From Allomuricauda sp. CAU 1633 (GTDB lineage Bacteria; Bacteroidota; Bacteroidia; Flavobacteriales; Flavobacteriaceae), in contig NZ_JAFLNE010000010.1 in NCBI RefSeq assembly GCF_017313225.1, positions 29,148-93,147 of the forward strand: a stretch of DNA of 64,000 bases, in the 5' to 3' direction. The notes beneath the pieces were generated by a model. It was given only the letters and a program-made list of their open reading frames with translations, did not search any database and was not told the origin of the DNA. The position numbers were made by a program, and so were the translations under genes. Shown here one piece after another: positions 37,769 to 46,591 of the stretch (positions within the stretch are counted from its first letter, which is position 1; each line of letters begins with the position of its first letter).

Positions 37769-38833
37769 ATGTTTCTATTTGATGTCCATTTAGACCTCGC
37801 CATGAATGCCATGGAGTGGAATCGCGACCTTACCCTGCCCGTTTCGGAAATTCGGGAACGAGAAAAAGGAAAAACGGACAAGCCTGACCGGGGAAACAAT
37901 ACGGTTTCCTTTCCCGCCATGCGAAAAGGGAATATCGGACTTTGTGTAGCCACACAAATTGCACGATACGTAAAAAAGGACAATCCGCTTCCCGGCTGGC
38001 ATTCCCAACATCAAGCTTGGGCACAGACCCAAGGGCAACTGGCATGGTACAAAACTATGGAAGCCGCAGGGGAAATGGTTCAAATTACCGATACGGAAAG
38101 CTTGGAAAACCACCTCGAACTTTGGAAAAGCAACGAAGGTAAAAAGCCCATTGGCTATATCTTGAATCTTGAAGGCGCGGATTCCATTGTAGACATGGGG
38201 TATTTGGAAAAATCATACGAATCCGGCCTCAGAGCTATCGGGCCTGCACATTATGGGCCTGGGGTGTATGCCCACGGCACGGATTCGGTTGGTGGAATTG
38301 GAACCAAAGGGCGGGAATTGCTCAAAAAAATTGAGGAACTCAATCTTATTTTGGATGCCACCCATTTGTGCGATGTAAGTTTTTGGGAAACCATGGATGT
38401 CTACAACGGTCCGGTCTGGGCCAGTCATCAGCTTTGCCGAAAATTTGTGGACCACAACCGTCAGTTTTCGGATGAGCAACTTAAGGAATTGGTTTCAAGA
38501 GAAGCCGTCATCGGGATTGCATTGGATGCTTGGATGATGGTTCCGAACTGGGTGCGTGGAAAATCGGACCCCAAAGAAATGGGCGTTAATTTGGAGATTA
38601 TGATCAACAACATGGACCACATTTGCCAATTGGCCGGAAATACCAACCATGTAGGTATCGGAACCGATTTGGATGGTGGTTTTGGTACTGAACAGGGACC
38701 TTATGATGTAGATACTATTGCCGATTTACAGAAAATCCCTGAATTGTTATCAAAAAGAGGGTATTCTGCATCAGACATTAAAAAAATGACAAGTCAGAAC
38801 TTCATCAATTTCTTGAAAAGGGTTTGGAAATAA
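37769..38833 (+). CDS. M19 membrane-dipeptidase family metallohydrolase
   Basis: 354 residues of the renal dipeptidase (M19) family. The N-terminal metal site is HxD (His7, Asp9 in FDVHLDL), the bridging glutamate lies in NLEGAD, histidines follow in DATHL and WASHQLC, and GIGTDLDGGFG near the C-terminus closes the active site. Members cleave dipeptides, often with a D-residue at the C-terminal side, so the enzyme fits a D-amino-acid salvage operon. No signal peptide, so probably cytoplasmic. Confidence 0.87.
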   Translation: MFLFDVHLDLAMNAMEWNRDLTLPVSEIREREKGKTDKPDRGNNTVSFPAMRKGNIGLCVATQIARYVKKDNPLPGWHSQHQAWAQTQGQLAWYKTMEAAGEMVQITDTESLENHLELWKSNEGKKPIGYILNLEGADSIVDMGYLEKSYESGLRAIGPAHYGPGVYAHGTDSVGGIGTKGRELLKKIEELNLILDATHLCDVSFWETMDVYNGPVWASHQLCRKFVDHNRQFSDEQLKELVSREAVIGIALDAWMMVPNWVRGKSDPKEMGVNLEIMINNMDHICQLAGNTNHVGIGTDLDGGFGTEQGPYDVDTIADLQKIPELLSKRGYSASDIKKMTSQNFINFLKRVWK

Positions 38834-38950
38834 TTTGGATTGAGTATAAAAAAGTCTCAACTCTGTTAAAATAGAGGCTTTGCACTGCTAGGATACCAAA
38901 CAGTATATGTTTTTTTATATCTTAGTTCTACCCAACACCGACCAGCCACC

Positions 38951-39547
38951 ATGACCAAGAAAGCAGAACGTACCACAGCATACATCATTGAGACCGTAGC
39001 GCCCATTTTCAATAAATTTGGATATGTAGGTACCAGCATGAGCGACCTTACCGATGCTACGGGACTTACCAAAGGAGCTATTTATGGTAATTTTGAAAAT
39101 AAGGAGGCGCTGGCCCTATCCGCTTTTGAGTACAACCGAAATCTATTGATGACAGCGATAGACGAAAAGTTGGAGGTTGAGGGAATGGCGCTGGACAAGC
39201 TGTTTTCCTTACTGCATTTTTACAAACAATACGATATTTTCACCCTGTCCTTAGGTGGCTGTCCCATTCTTAATGTGGGGGTGGATGCCCAAAACAATAA
39301 CTCTCTTCTGGCAGCGGCCGTCAAAGAAACCATAAAAGAGATTGAAGGCAAAATGGCCTTGATTCTGGAAAACGGAGTGAACCAAAACGAAATCCATTTA
39401 CCCGTTCCTCCCCTACAATTTGCCAAACAATTGTTTACCATGATCCAAGGGGCTGTAGCCATGAGCACCATGACCCGTGATAGAAAGTATTTGATTAATA
39501 CGTTGACCTATCTAGAGCACTTAGTGCAAAAGGAAGTGAAAAAATAA
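38951..39547 (+). CDS. TetR-family transcriptional regulator
   Basis: 198 residues. The N-terminal helix-turn-helix is typical: TTAYIIETVAPIFNKFGYVGTSMSDLTDATGLTKGAIYGNFENKEAL. The C-terminal ligand-binding domain is helical and contains a Cys in GGCPILNVG. Located between the dipeptidase and an AraC-type regulator; its ligand and targets are unknown. A remnant of a second copy of its 3' end lies at 42087-42182, about 2.6 kb away. Confidence 0.88.
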   Translation: MTKKAERTTAYIIETVAPIFNKFGYVGTSMSDLTDATGLTKGAIYGNFENKEALALSAFEYNRNLLMTAIDEKLEVEGMALDKLFSLLHFYKQYDIFTLSLGGCPILNVGVDAQNNNSLLAAAVKETIKEIEGKMALILENGVNQNEIHLPVPPLQFAKQLFTMIQGAVAMSTMTRDRKYLINTLTYLEHLVQKEVKK

Positions 39548-39601
39548 TTGTACAGGTTAGTCACAGGTAAAATTGCAGACAAGACTTTTATCTAGGTTAA
39601 G

Positions 39602-40699
39602 ATGAATGTTTACGAATACTTGTTTTCCTTATTTTCCTTTCTTGCCCTTGTCTTGGCAATTCTTCTTTTTCTGAAGAAAAAAGGGGACCGATTCGCCAAT
39701 AGCCTATTAGGAATTTATGTACTGCTCTTTGGTTATAATGTATTCTACAATGCGCTATACTGGTCAAAAAAACTCTTTACTACCGACTTTATCGGACACC
39801 TTTTTACTAATGTATTGGTTTGGGTGCTATACGGACCCATACTATATTTTTATATTCGAAGGGTACTGCACCGCACCAAATTTAGATGGAAGGATCTCCT
39901 GCACTTTTTGCCGTTTTTTATTCTTCTTCTCAACTACTCCCCAGTATATTTTATGGATGCTGCAACAAAAATGGAATTGTTGCAAAACCGAACGATTATT
40001 TCACACCTGTACTTTTTTACATCTTATGAGGAAATTGCAATTATTGCACTAATGGTTCTGTATTTTGTCCTAATCTACACGCGACTCAAAATGGGAACGG
40101 TTAGTTTCAACCAAGAAGTCTGGTTAAAATGGGTCTCATTTTCATATTTGGCTTATGTTGTCTCGTTCTCATCCTACTTTGTCTTGCAGGGTTTGGGGGT
40201 ATTGCAACTGGAGCACGACTACTTCATCGGAGCATCCATGATCTTTTTTATCTCAGTGCTTGCCTATTTCGGGTTTGTACAACCGGAAGTGTTTGAGGGC
40301 ACTCCCATGAACAAAATAATACCCATCATAAAATACAAGACCACGGGATTGACCCAAGGGTACTCGCTGGAGCTCAAAGAAGATTTGCAAAAGTACATGG
40401 AAGAGATGAAGCCCTATTTGCAAAGTGAATTCAGATTGGATGATTTGGCCGAAAACCTCAATGTTTCCAGACACCATTGTTCCCAAGTCATCAATGAACA
40501 TTTTGATTCCACCTTCTTCAATTTCATCAACAAGTACAGAATTGAGGAAGCCAAGGAAATGTTGGAAAATAATCAGTCCCTTACCATTTCTGATGTAATG
40601 TACGCCTGTGGTTTCAATAACCGAGTATCCTTTTACAACGCCTTTAAAAAATTTACAGGGACCACTCCAAAATCTTTTCTGGAATCTGCCGCCAACTAG
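39602..40699 (+). CDS. Membrane-anchored AraC-family regulator
   Basis: 365 residues. Residues about 5-230 have six to seven membrane helices (LFSFLALVLAILLFL, FLPFFILLLNYSPVYF and others). After a linker, residues about 265-360 form an AraC helix-turn-helix domain: DDLAENLNVSRHHCSQVINE and MYACGFNNRVSFYNAFKKFTGTTPKSFL. This architecture is common in Bacteroidota as a one-component membrane sensor. The signal and targets are unknown. It follows the TetR gene by 54 bp on the same strand. Confidence 0.87.
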   Translation: MNVYEYLFSLFSFLALVLAILLFLKKKGDRFANSLLGIYVLLFGYNVFYNALYWSKKLFTTDFIGHLFTNVLVWVLYGPILYFYIRRVLHRTKFRWKDLLHFLPFFILLLNYSPVYFMDAATKMELLQNRTIISHLYFFTSYEEIAIIALMVLYFVLIYTRLKMGTVSFNQEVWLKWVSFSYLAYVVSFSSYFVLQGLGVLQLEHDYFIGASMIFFISVLAYFGFVQPEVFEGTPMNKIIPIIKYKTTGLTQGYSLELKEDLQKYMEEMKPYLQSEFRLDDLAENLNVSRHHCSQVINEHFDSTFFNFINKYRIEEAKEMLENNQSLTISDVMYACGFNNRVSFYNAFKKFTGTTPKSFLESAAN

Positions 40700-40820
40700 T
40701 CCCTGGTACTTCAACACATTATGTAAATCTTTATAAGGGTTTATAACCTCTATACATTTTATGTATTCATTTGTGTGGATACGCTAAGGCATTCCTCCCC
40801 AACCTTGAAATTTTTGAACA

Positions 40821-42002
40821 ATGAGAGCAAAATACCTTCATATGAGTCCTATTTTTTTACTTCTCCTTGCATTGATCAGCGCCTGTAGTTCAGATTCCAA
40901 TACTACGGATGATTCCCCCAACAACACACCTGTATTGTCAAGTATTACCATCAGTTCTTCAAACGGTAACCAACTTGATCTTTTTGGCACCAATACCACC
41001 TCATTAAGTGCTGTGGGAAAGGATCAGTTTGGACAAGACATTGCTATTACCGAAACGATGACCTGGTCAGCTAATAACGACAATGTTAGCGTTGATCAAA
41101 ATGGAATGGTAACCGCTCATAACGTCGGGAATTCCACGGTTGAAGCGGCAGTAGGAAGCCTATCAAAGACCATTGCGTTGACCATTGTTGATTCAGAACC
41201 ACAACCCGGTACGTATATCTATGTAAGCGATGCGGTGAACTTTAACGATGGGCCTTGGAAAATATTCCGATATGATGAAAACGGACAGAATGCAACTGTC
41301 TTTATTGACGAAGAACTTGCCTGGCCCCAAGATATTGTCTTCCTGGAAGATCAAGGTCAAGTACTCATTTCCAACTTAAGTTCGGGTAAAATCAATAGAC
41401 ATGATGCGGCCACCGGCGCCCTGATTGGAAGCTTTGCAACAAATATAAGTGGCCCTACCCGAATGAAAATTGGAGTCGATAATTTGTTGTATGTATTACA
41501 GTGGCAAGGTGATGGACTCGTTCTACGGTATGGGTTGGATGGTACCTTAATTGATAAATTTACCAGTGTTGCCGTTCCCCAAAGCATTGGCCTGGATTGG
41601 GATTCCGAAGGCAATCTTTATATATCCTCCTATAGTGGCGCCTTTGTTCAAAAATTTGATACAGAGGGCAATGACCTTGGAAAGTTCATCTCTTCGAACG
41701 TAGAAGGCCCCACCAATATTTGGTTTGATGAAAATGATATTCTTTTTGCGAATGACTGGACAGGCAATAAAGTTGTTGAATTTGATTCGGAAGGAAATTT
41801 TGTGAAAAACGTAATCACCTCAGGAATAAATCAGCCCGAAGGGGTCGACTTTTTCCCTAATGGTGATTTTTTGATTGGCAGTGGGGGAACTTCGGAAGTA
41901 AGACAGTACGATTCCAATGGAAACTTCATCAAGAATCTGGTAAGCGCTGGTGCAGGAGGGCTCATTCGCCCAAACGCCGTTAGGATTAGGGTTATTGAAT
42001 AG
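40821..42002 (+). CDS. Lipoprotein with Ig-like (Big_2) domain and NHL-type beta-propeller
   Basis: 393 residues. The signal peptide ends with lipobox LISAC (Cys22), followed by a Ser/Asp/Thr-rich linker as in surface lipoproteins. Residues about 40-125 form a bacterial Ig-like domain (MTWSANNDNVSVDQNGMVTA). Residues about 130-390 are NHL-like propeller repeats (GPTRMKIGVDNLLYVLQ, IGLDWDSEGNLYISSY, GVDFFPNGDFLIGSG). Probably a surface binding protein. No enzyme motif. The 390 bp downstream hold only a hairpin and a TetR remnant. Confidence 0.83.
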   Translation: MRAKYLHMSPIFLLLLALISACSSDSNTTDDSPNNTPVLSSITISSSNGNQLDLFGTNTTSLSAVGKDQFGQDIAITETMTWSANNDNVSVDQNGMVTAHNVGNSTVEAAVGSLSKTIALTIVDSEPQPGTYIYVSDAVNFNDGPWKIFRYDENGQNATVFIDEELAWPQDIVFLEDQGQVLISNLSSGKINRHDAATGALIGSFATNISGPTRMKIGVDNLLYVLQWQGDGLVLRYGLDGTLIDKFTSVAVPQSIGLDWDSEGNLYISSYSGAFVQKFDTEGNDLGKFISSNVEGPTNIWFDENDILFANDWTGNKVVEFDSEGNFVKNVITSGINQPEGVDFFPNGDFLIGSGGTSEVRQYDSNGNFIKNLVSAGAGGLIRPNAVRIRVIE

Positions 42003-42086
42003 GAAACTGCAATCGGTTCAAAAATTATTCGGCTTTCATTTTTCCTCACTCCTAGGAAAATTAAGGTCATGTCTCAATTTTAAAGA

Positions 42087-42182
42087 GCCATTGCCATGAG
42101 CACCATGACCTGCGACCGAAAGTACATCATCAACACCATTACCTATTTAGAGCATTTGGTACAACGGGAAATCAAAAAATAG
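42087..42182 (+). pseudogene. Remnant of a TetR-family gene (3' end only)
   Basis: The frame reads AIAMSTMTCDRKYIINTIT and then YLEHLVQREIKK before a TAG stop. It matches the last 31 residues of the intact TetR gene at 38951-39547 (AVAMSTMTRDRKYLINTLT and then YLEHLVQKEVKK) at 25 of 31 positions. Upstream the match ends at once. The DNA differs enough to suggest an old paralogue rather than a fresh duplication. The rest of this 390-bp stretch (42003-42392) shows only a short hairpin, TTTTCCT/AGGAAAA, at 42040-42060. Confidence 0.75.
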
Positions 42183-42392
42183 TCTATCTCCCTATTGTTC
42201 CGAGAAATAAAAATTTCCATCAACCCAAAACGGGTATCCGTAAACTCTCCTCGTTGATTCCTATCACAATCACTTATTTTAATTCCTCAAAATACGTATT
42301 GGCAAATTGGTCGAACAAATTTTGAAGCTACTGTAGAAAACAGTCTACAACTGGTGAAACCAATTGATGTCAACAAGAATATCCATTAGGTC

Positions 42393-43115
42393 ATGAATCC
42401 AATTTCTGAAGAAAGTGCCTTTATATTACAGTTGATAGCGAATGTTACATCAATATCCCTTATTGTACTATTACCTACTGTACTGATAAGACAGGCTATT
42501 GTACATAACTGGATTCCTTGGCCAAAAAATTTTGTTGCCCACCCATGGACAAGTAGTTTCTTACTCATGTTACTTATACATTCCATTTGGATAGGGGCCA
42601 TATTTATTCAGCAGAAATCCATTGAAGGGCGTTTGGGAAAAACTTTCATCGCAGAGAAAAAATATGTAACAGGGTATTATAGATCCTCAGAATACCATTA
42701 TTCAGGACAAAAAATGGATTTTGACACATATATAAATCTCAATGAGGAAGAAACCGAAAGTTATATAAAAATCCCTAGAACCCCACCAATAAATACTGAG
42801 CTGACTGAAGGCCAATATGAAGTGAATTATTCCATTCACTTTCACAAAGGATGGGTCACCAATATAAATGGGCTCAAAATTGAGATAAGGAATAGAAGTG
42901 ACGATACCATATTGGCTCAATTCGTAGAATCAGAAATTAAATTCAATACTAGCATTATTTGGCTTTTCGTTTTTCCTTCTTTCTTTGAACCGTTTAAGTC
43001 ATGGTTCTATAATGTAGAACCTGAAAGTCAAACTATTGCAATTGACAAAAACGGAACCCACGTACAGGTCAGTAGGGACAATTTTGAAGAGGTTGTATTT
43101 GGGTTTGATGAATAA
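42393..43115 (+). CDS. Membrane protein of unknown function
   Basis: 240 residues, AT-rich gene. Two membrane segments near the N-terminus (about 9-32, ILQLIANVTSISLIVLLPTV, and 54-73, SSFLLMLLIHSIWIGAIFI), then a beta-rich external or cytoplasmic domain of about 115 residues (KYVTGYYRSSEYHYSG, LTEGQYEVNYSIHFHKGW), a third hydrophobic segment (about 188-206, TSIIWLFVFPSFF) and a short soluble tail. No family recognised. It is flanked by accessory genes and remnants, so it is probably part of a variable region. Confidence 0.6.
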   Translation: MNPISEESAFILQLIANVTSISLIVLLPTVLIRQAIVHNWIPWPKNFVAHPWTSSFLLMLLIHSIWIGAIFIQQKSIEGRLGKTFIAEKKYVTGYYRSSEYHYSGQKMDFDTYINLNEEETESYIKIPRTPPINTELTEGQYEVNYSIHFHKGWVTNINGLKIEIRNRSDDTILAQFVESEIKFNTSIIWLFVFPSFFEPFKSWFYNVEPESQTIAIDKNGTHVQVSRDNFEEVVFGFDE

Positions 43116-43274
43116 CAAAAATCGTGTCCATCAATCCATAACTGACATTCATAAATTCTTTGGATTCCGTAATCGCTCTATTCTCTTAATTTCCATTTGC
43201 CATCATTAGAGACAAAATCGTAGCAAAAATGAATCAGCACCCCATTTTCCTGACAACCCTAAAAACAAGATTCA

Positions 43275-44471
43275 ATGAAAGATTTATATAAAAAAAGTGA
43301 AGAACTCATAAATGCCATCTACGATGGTGATTTGGTGAAAGTGCGAGGGTTTGCAGAAAAAGGAGTTCCACTTAATGCAGAATATGGCAGAAAAACTATA
43401 GATATTCCAGGAGAAAGCGTCGCAGGTATACCCTATAAAACACCTCTGGGCACCGCTTGTAGTCAAGGACATCTGGAAATAGTGAAATATTTGCTGGGTA
43501 AAGGGGCTAAAGTAGATATCCAGAATTACCTTACGCGGACTCCATTTCTTGAAGCCGTAGAAGCTTGCCAAAAAGGCATTGGGTCTTTTAATGCTATAAA
43601 AGAACTCGTTGCCGCCGGAGCCGACGCCCATTTTGCAAGCCCATGGGGCAATGCTATCCATTATGCTATCGGAACTGGTCCAGAAGCCTTTGAAATGCTC
43701 AAATATTTGCTTGAACTGGGGATTGACCCCCATGTAAAGGATAAAAAATCCCATTCTGTATTGAGGAAAAAATTCTTTTACCTAACAGAATTAATAAGAG
43801 ATAATAGTAAGATTGGGGAAATGCTCTTAGAACAGTTAAAGTTGTTACGACTTTATTGGAACAACGAAGATGCCGAAATGAAAAAGCTTTGGAGAGAATG
43901 TTTGGAAGCCTTAGAAGCAAATGAAGCTAAAAAATTGAAATGGGAGAGCATCTTTCAAAATGAAGATTGGGTGAGCCAAGTATCTAAAAAAATTGAGAGC
44001 AATGCATTAAAAAGCCTCAAAAACCTAAAATTTTTTGAAGAAATAACCCGATACTTCCTCAACAGACCTGAGGTAATCGCACATCCTGATTGGGGCAAAC
44101 TGATCCAAAAAATTTCGGATATGGGCCCCTCTTCCATTGACTTGATTGAACAAAAAACTGGAAAAAAGACCACAGTTTTCAGTCGAACTTGGTACCGCAG
44201 CGATATTCTGGACGAGATAACCGAGAAACATCTATTTACCGCAGATTTTTGTCTAGAGGTGCTAAACCATGAGAAAGCATTGGAACGTGACGACTTTCTG
44301 GAAATCTTCACTTATGTTCTTAAAGAAGCATCCCTTAAATATGGATATGCAAAATATGTGTATAGGGAAAACTTTATGAAGGACTTTTTTGACACCGATT
44401 TTGTAAAAAACCACAAACACTACAACGAACTACAGAGAATAGTAGCCGAATGCAATCAAGAACCATCTTGA
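43275..44471 (+). CDS. Ankyrin-repeat protein
   Basis: 398 residues, cytosolic. Residues about 8-165 are ankyrin repeats, clearest at TPLGTACSQGHLEIVKYLLGKGAKVDI and GNAIHYAIGTGPEAFEMLKYLLELGID. The rest is helical and charged, without a known domain. Such proteins act in protein-protein binding, and some are antitoxins or immunity proteins. Nothing in the neighbourhood names a partner. AT-rich, in the same accessory stretch as the previous gene; its end is 13 bp from the convergent PorP/SprF gene. Confidence 0.72.
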   Translation: MKDLYKKSEELINAIYDGDLVKVRGFAEKGVPLNAEYGRKTIDIPGESVAGIPYKTPLGTACSQGHLEIVKYLLGKGAKVDIQNYLTRTPFLEAVEACQKGIGSFNAIKELVAAGADAHFASPWGNAIHYAIGTGPEAFEMLKYLLELGIDPHVKDKKSHSVLRKKFFYLTELIRDNSKIGEMLLEQLKLLRLYWNNEDAEMKKLWRECLEALEANEAKKLKWESIFQNEDWVSQVSKKIESNALKSLKNLKFFEEITRYFLNRPEVIAHPDWGKLIQKISDMGPSSIDLIEQKTGKKTTVFSRTWYRSDILDEITEKHLFTADFCLEVLNHEKALERDDFLEIFTYVLKEASLKYGYAKYVYRENFMKDFFDTDFVKNHKHYNELQRIVAECNQEPS

Positions 44472-44484
44472 ATCTTGTTGTGTA

Positions 44485-45996
44485 TCATTTCCCCCTCACC
44501 CTAAAAATCCAGATTTTGTCCATGTACTTACCATTAAACTGGCTATCTCTGGCCCTTCTGGCCTCTTCCATGGTGTTGTAGCGCTCTAAATAGACGTAGT
44601 TATATTTGTTTATGCTTCGGTAGAACGATTTTGGATCTAGACCTTTCTGTTTCAGGGTTAGCATAAAACTTTCATAGTATTTTTTCGTTCCAAAAACATT
44701 GGTAATAAGATAAAACCCGGGTTCCAAGCCATCCTCGCTGGCGACTTCCTCATATCTTTCATTGGGCAGTAGTTCCACCTCTTGCTGTTGGATAGCAGCA
44801 ATACTGTCCTGTTTCCTTTGTTCCAATACCTGTGCTAAACTGTCTTGTTCTTGCTGTTTACGGGCTTGGGCAATGCTATCTTGCTGTTCTTCCAATCTTG
44901 AAGCTTCCAATTCAGCTTGGGCAATGGAGTCACGAACCCGCTGTTCCTCCGTAAGTTGTTGTCGTCGCAACTGTTCGACTTCTTGGGCTTCTTGTTCCTT
45001 GAGCCGTTGCAATCTTGCCTCTTCTGCCATCCGCTCTTGTGCCAGCGCATCATCTTTTTCCACATCAAAGCCAATTACGTTTTTCCGGTTATCCGTTTTA
45101 CCAAATTGATAGGAAGCAATCAACTCAAAAGTTGACTCATCATCACTCAACTCGGAATCTCCGCCAAATTCCATTAACCCTCCAATGGAAAACACATGGG
45201 CAAAAGTCACCCCAACTCCCCCTGAAACCCCATAAAAACTATTATAGCCGCCTTGGGCCCAAAATTTGGGGGTTGAAAGAAGGGTGTTAAGTCCGAATTG
45301 GGTATCTGCATTGGGAACCGACTTTACATAGACCATCGGTCTTACAAAACTATCCCCCCAAGCGGGAAACAATTCCACATTAAAATCATTACTCAAAATT
45401 CCGGTCACTATTTGAAAACCTTCTGGACCGTTCCCGCTATCCGAAAGGTTGAACCCAAAGCCATTTTCAAAAGCTAGACCAACGCTGAATTGGTTGACAT
45501 TCAATCGAACTGCTGGAGAAAATTGCAGCATAAAATCTTTGCTGCTTTCCAATTCGGGCAAATCCAAATCCGGGTCTGGCACAAAACGGTCATCCGCCAA
45601 ACTATTTTGAAAGGCAAAAAGGTTGATTCCGGCCAGAAGTTCAACCCCATCATCCAATGGAAAGGTGTGTACATAGTTGAAATTCGCACCTACATTTAAA
45701 AAAACACCGGTATTATGCTGAAGAAATCCCAAGGCCACAGTTGATGTAGTATTGATTTGATGGGAATAGTTGGCGAAAATGGTGGTGGGATCACCATCAA
45801 CAGACTGCCACTGCCAACGAGTCCAAATGGAAAACGAATTGGGGTTGTTCCAGTCCGAAGTATAAGTAGCATTCAACAAATTGGCGTTGAATTGGGTAAG
45901 GTTATGTTGACGAAAATCCGTAGGTAGCCCAACCTCTTGTGACCACCCAACCACAAACATCAATCCCATTAGAGAACAAACCAAAAATCGAAGCAT
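44485..45996 (-). CDS. PorP/SprF-family type IX secretion membrane protein with SPOR-like tail
   Basis: 503 residues. Signal peptide (MLRFLVCSLMGLMFVVGWSQ), then about 290 residues of a PorP/SprF outer-membrane beta-barrel-like domain (FRQHNLTQFNANLLNATYT, GVFLNVGANFNYVHTF). A long Gln/Glu/Arg-rich coiled coil with repeats of DSIAQ follows at about 310-410, and the C-terminal 90 residues look like a SPOR-type peptidoglycan-binding domain (GFYLITNVFGTKKYYESFMLTLKQ). Members assist the type IX secretion and gliding machinery. The barrel-coil-SPOR order suggests a link between outer membrane and cell wall. Confidence 0.83.
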   Translation of the reverse strand: MLRFLVCSLMGLMFVVGWSQEVGLPTDFRQHNLTQFNANLLNATYTSDWNNPNSFSIWTRWQWQSVDGDPTTIFANYSHQINTTSTVALGFLQHNTGVFLNVGANFNYVHTFPLDDGVELLAGINLFAFQNSLADDRFVPDPDLDLPELESSKDFMLQFSPAVRLNVNQFSVGLAFENGFGFNLSDSGNGPEGFQIVTGILSNDFNVELFPAWGDSFVRPMVYVKSVPNADTQFGLNTLLSTPKFWAQGGYNSFYGVSGGVGVTFAHVFSIGGLMEFGGDSELSDDESTFELIASYQFGKTDNRKNVIGFDVEKDDALAQERMAEEARLQRLKEQEAQEVEQLRRQQLTEEQRVRDSIAQAELEASRLEEQQDSIAQARKQQEQDSLAQVLEQRKQDSIAAIQQQEVELLPNERYEEVASEDGLEPGFYLITNVFGTKKYYESFMLTLKQKGLDPKSFYRSINKYNYVYLERYNTMEEARRARDSQFNGKYMDKIWIFRVRGK

Positions 45997-46069
45997 ACAG
46001 GAAATTAGAAAATTAAACGTTACTTTTAAAACGAATACGATAAACTAAGGGAAACTTTAGACCAATACT

Positions 46070-46591
46070 ATGCGAATAACCAAACTCTTAATTGTATTAG
46101 CAATATTTGTTGGATGTATCAGCTGCAAAAAAGATACAAAAATTGTGGAAGAACCGGTGGTTTCCACCTACTATTTTATCAGACATGCCGAAAAGGATAG
46201 AACCGACCCAGACAACCCTGATCCCGAGTTAAATCAAGATGGGCTGAACAGGGCCATCCGTTGGGCGGAGGTCTTTGACCCTATTGCCCTTGATGTTATA
46301 TATTCCACTAATTATGAGCGCACCTCCATGACGGCTGCTCCTACCTCGGTAAAAAAGAATATTGATGTGAAGTATTATGACCCCAGCACTATTGATGTTG
46401 AACAATTTAAAATTGAAAATCAGGGACTGAACGTTCTAGTTGTCGGGCACAGCAACACCACTCCAGATTTTGTGAACAAGGTCATTAACATTGAAAAATA
46501 CAATGCCATGGATGATGATGACAACAGTAGCTTGTTCATCGTGAGAATCATTGATGGTGTTCCGACGGACATCCGCCTTAAAATGGATTAA
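46070..46591 (+). CDS. Histidine phosphatase superfamily lipoprotein (SixA-like)
   Basis: 173 residues. Lipoprotein signal with Cys at 16 or 19 (VGCISC). The phosphatase motif FIRHAEK gives catalytic Arg38 and His39; the second histidine is in VVGHSNT near residue 126. The substrate is unknown; the envelope location distinguishes it from cytosolic SixA. Divergent from the PorP/SprF gene. Its stop shares TTAA with the DUF6503-like gene. Confidence 0.85.
   Translation: MRITKLLIVLAIFVGCISCKKDTKIVEEPVVSTYYFIRHAEKDRTDPDNPDPELNQDGLNRAIRWAEVFDPIALDVIYSTNYERTSMTAAPTSVKKNIDVKYYDPSTIDVEQFKIENQGLNVLVVGHSNTTPDFVNKVINIEKYNAMDDDDNSSLFIVRIIDGVPTDIRLKMD

Noticed and set aside
38850..38885. Possible terminator after the dipeptidase (AAAGTCTC / GAGGCTTT)
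   Set aside because: Contains a G-U pair, a long loop and no T run downstream.
42040..42060. TTTTCCT/AGGAAAA hairpin after the NHL lipoprotein as terminator
   Set aside because: AT-rich 7-bp stem without a following T run on the plus strand.
43255..43266. AACCCTAAAAAC just before the ankyrin gene
   Set aside because: Only a half match to the shared box and it abuts the ATG, so it cannot act as an upstream activator site.
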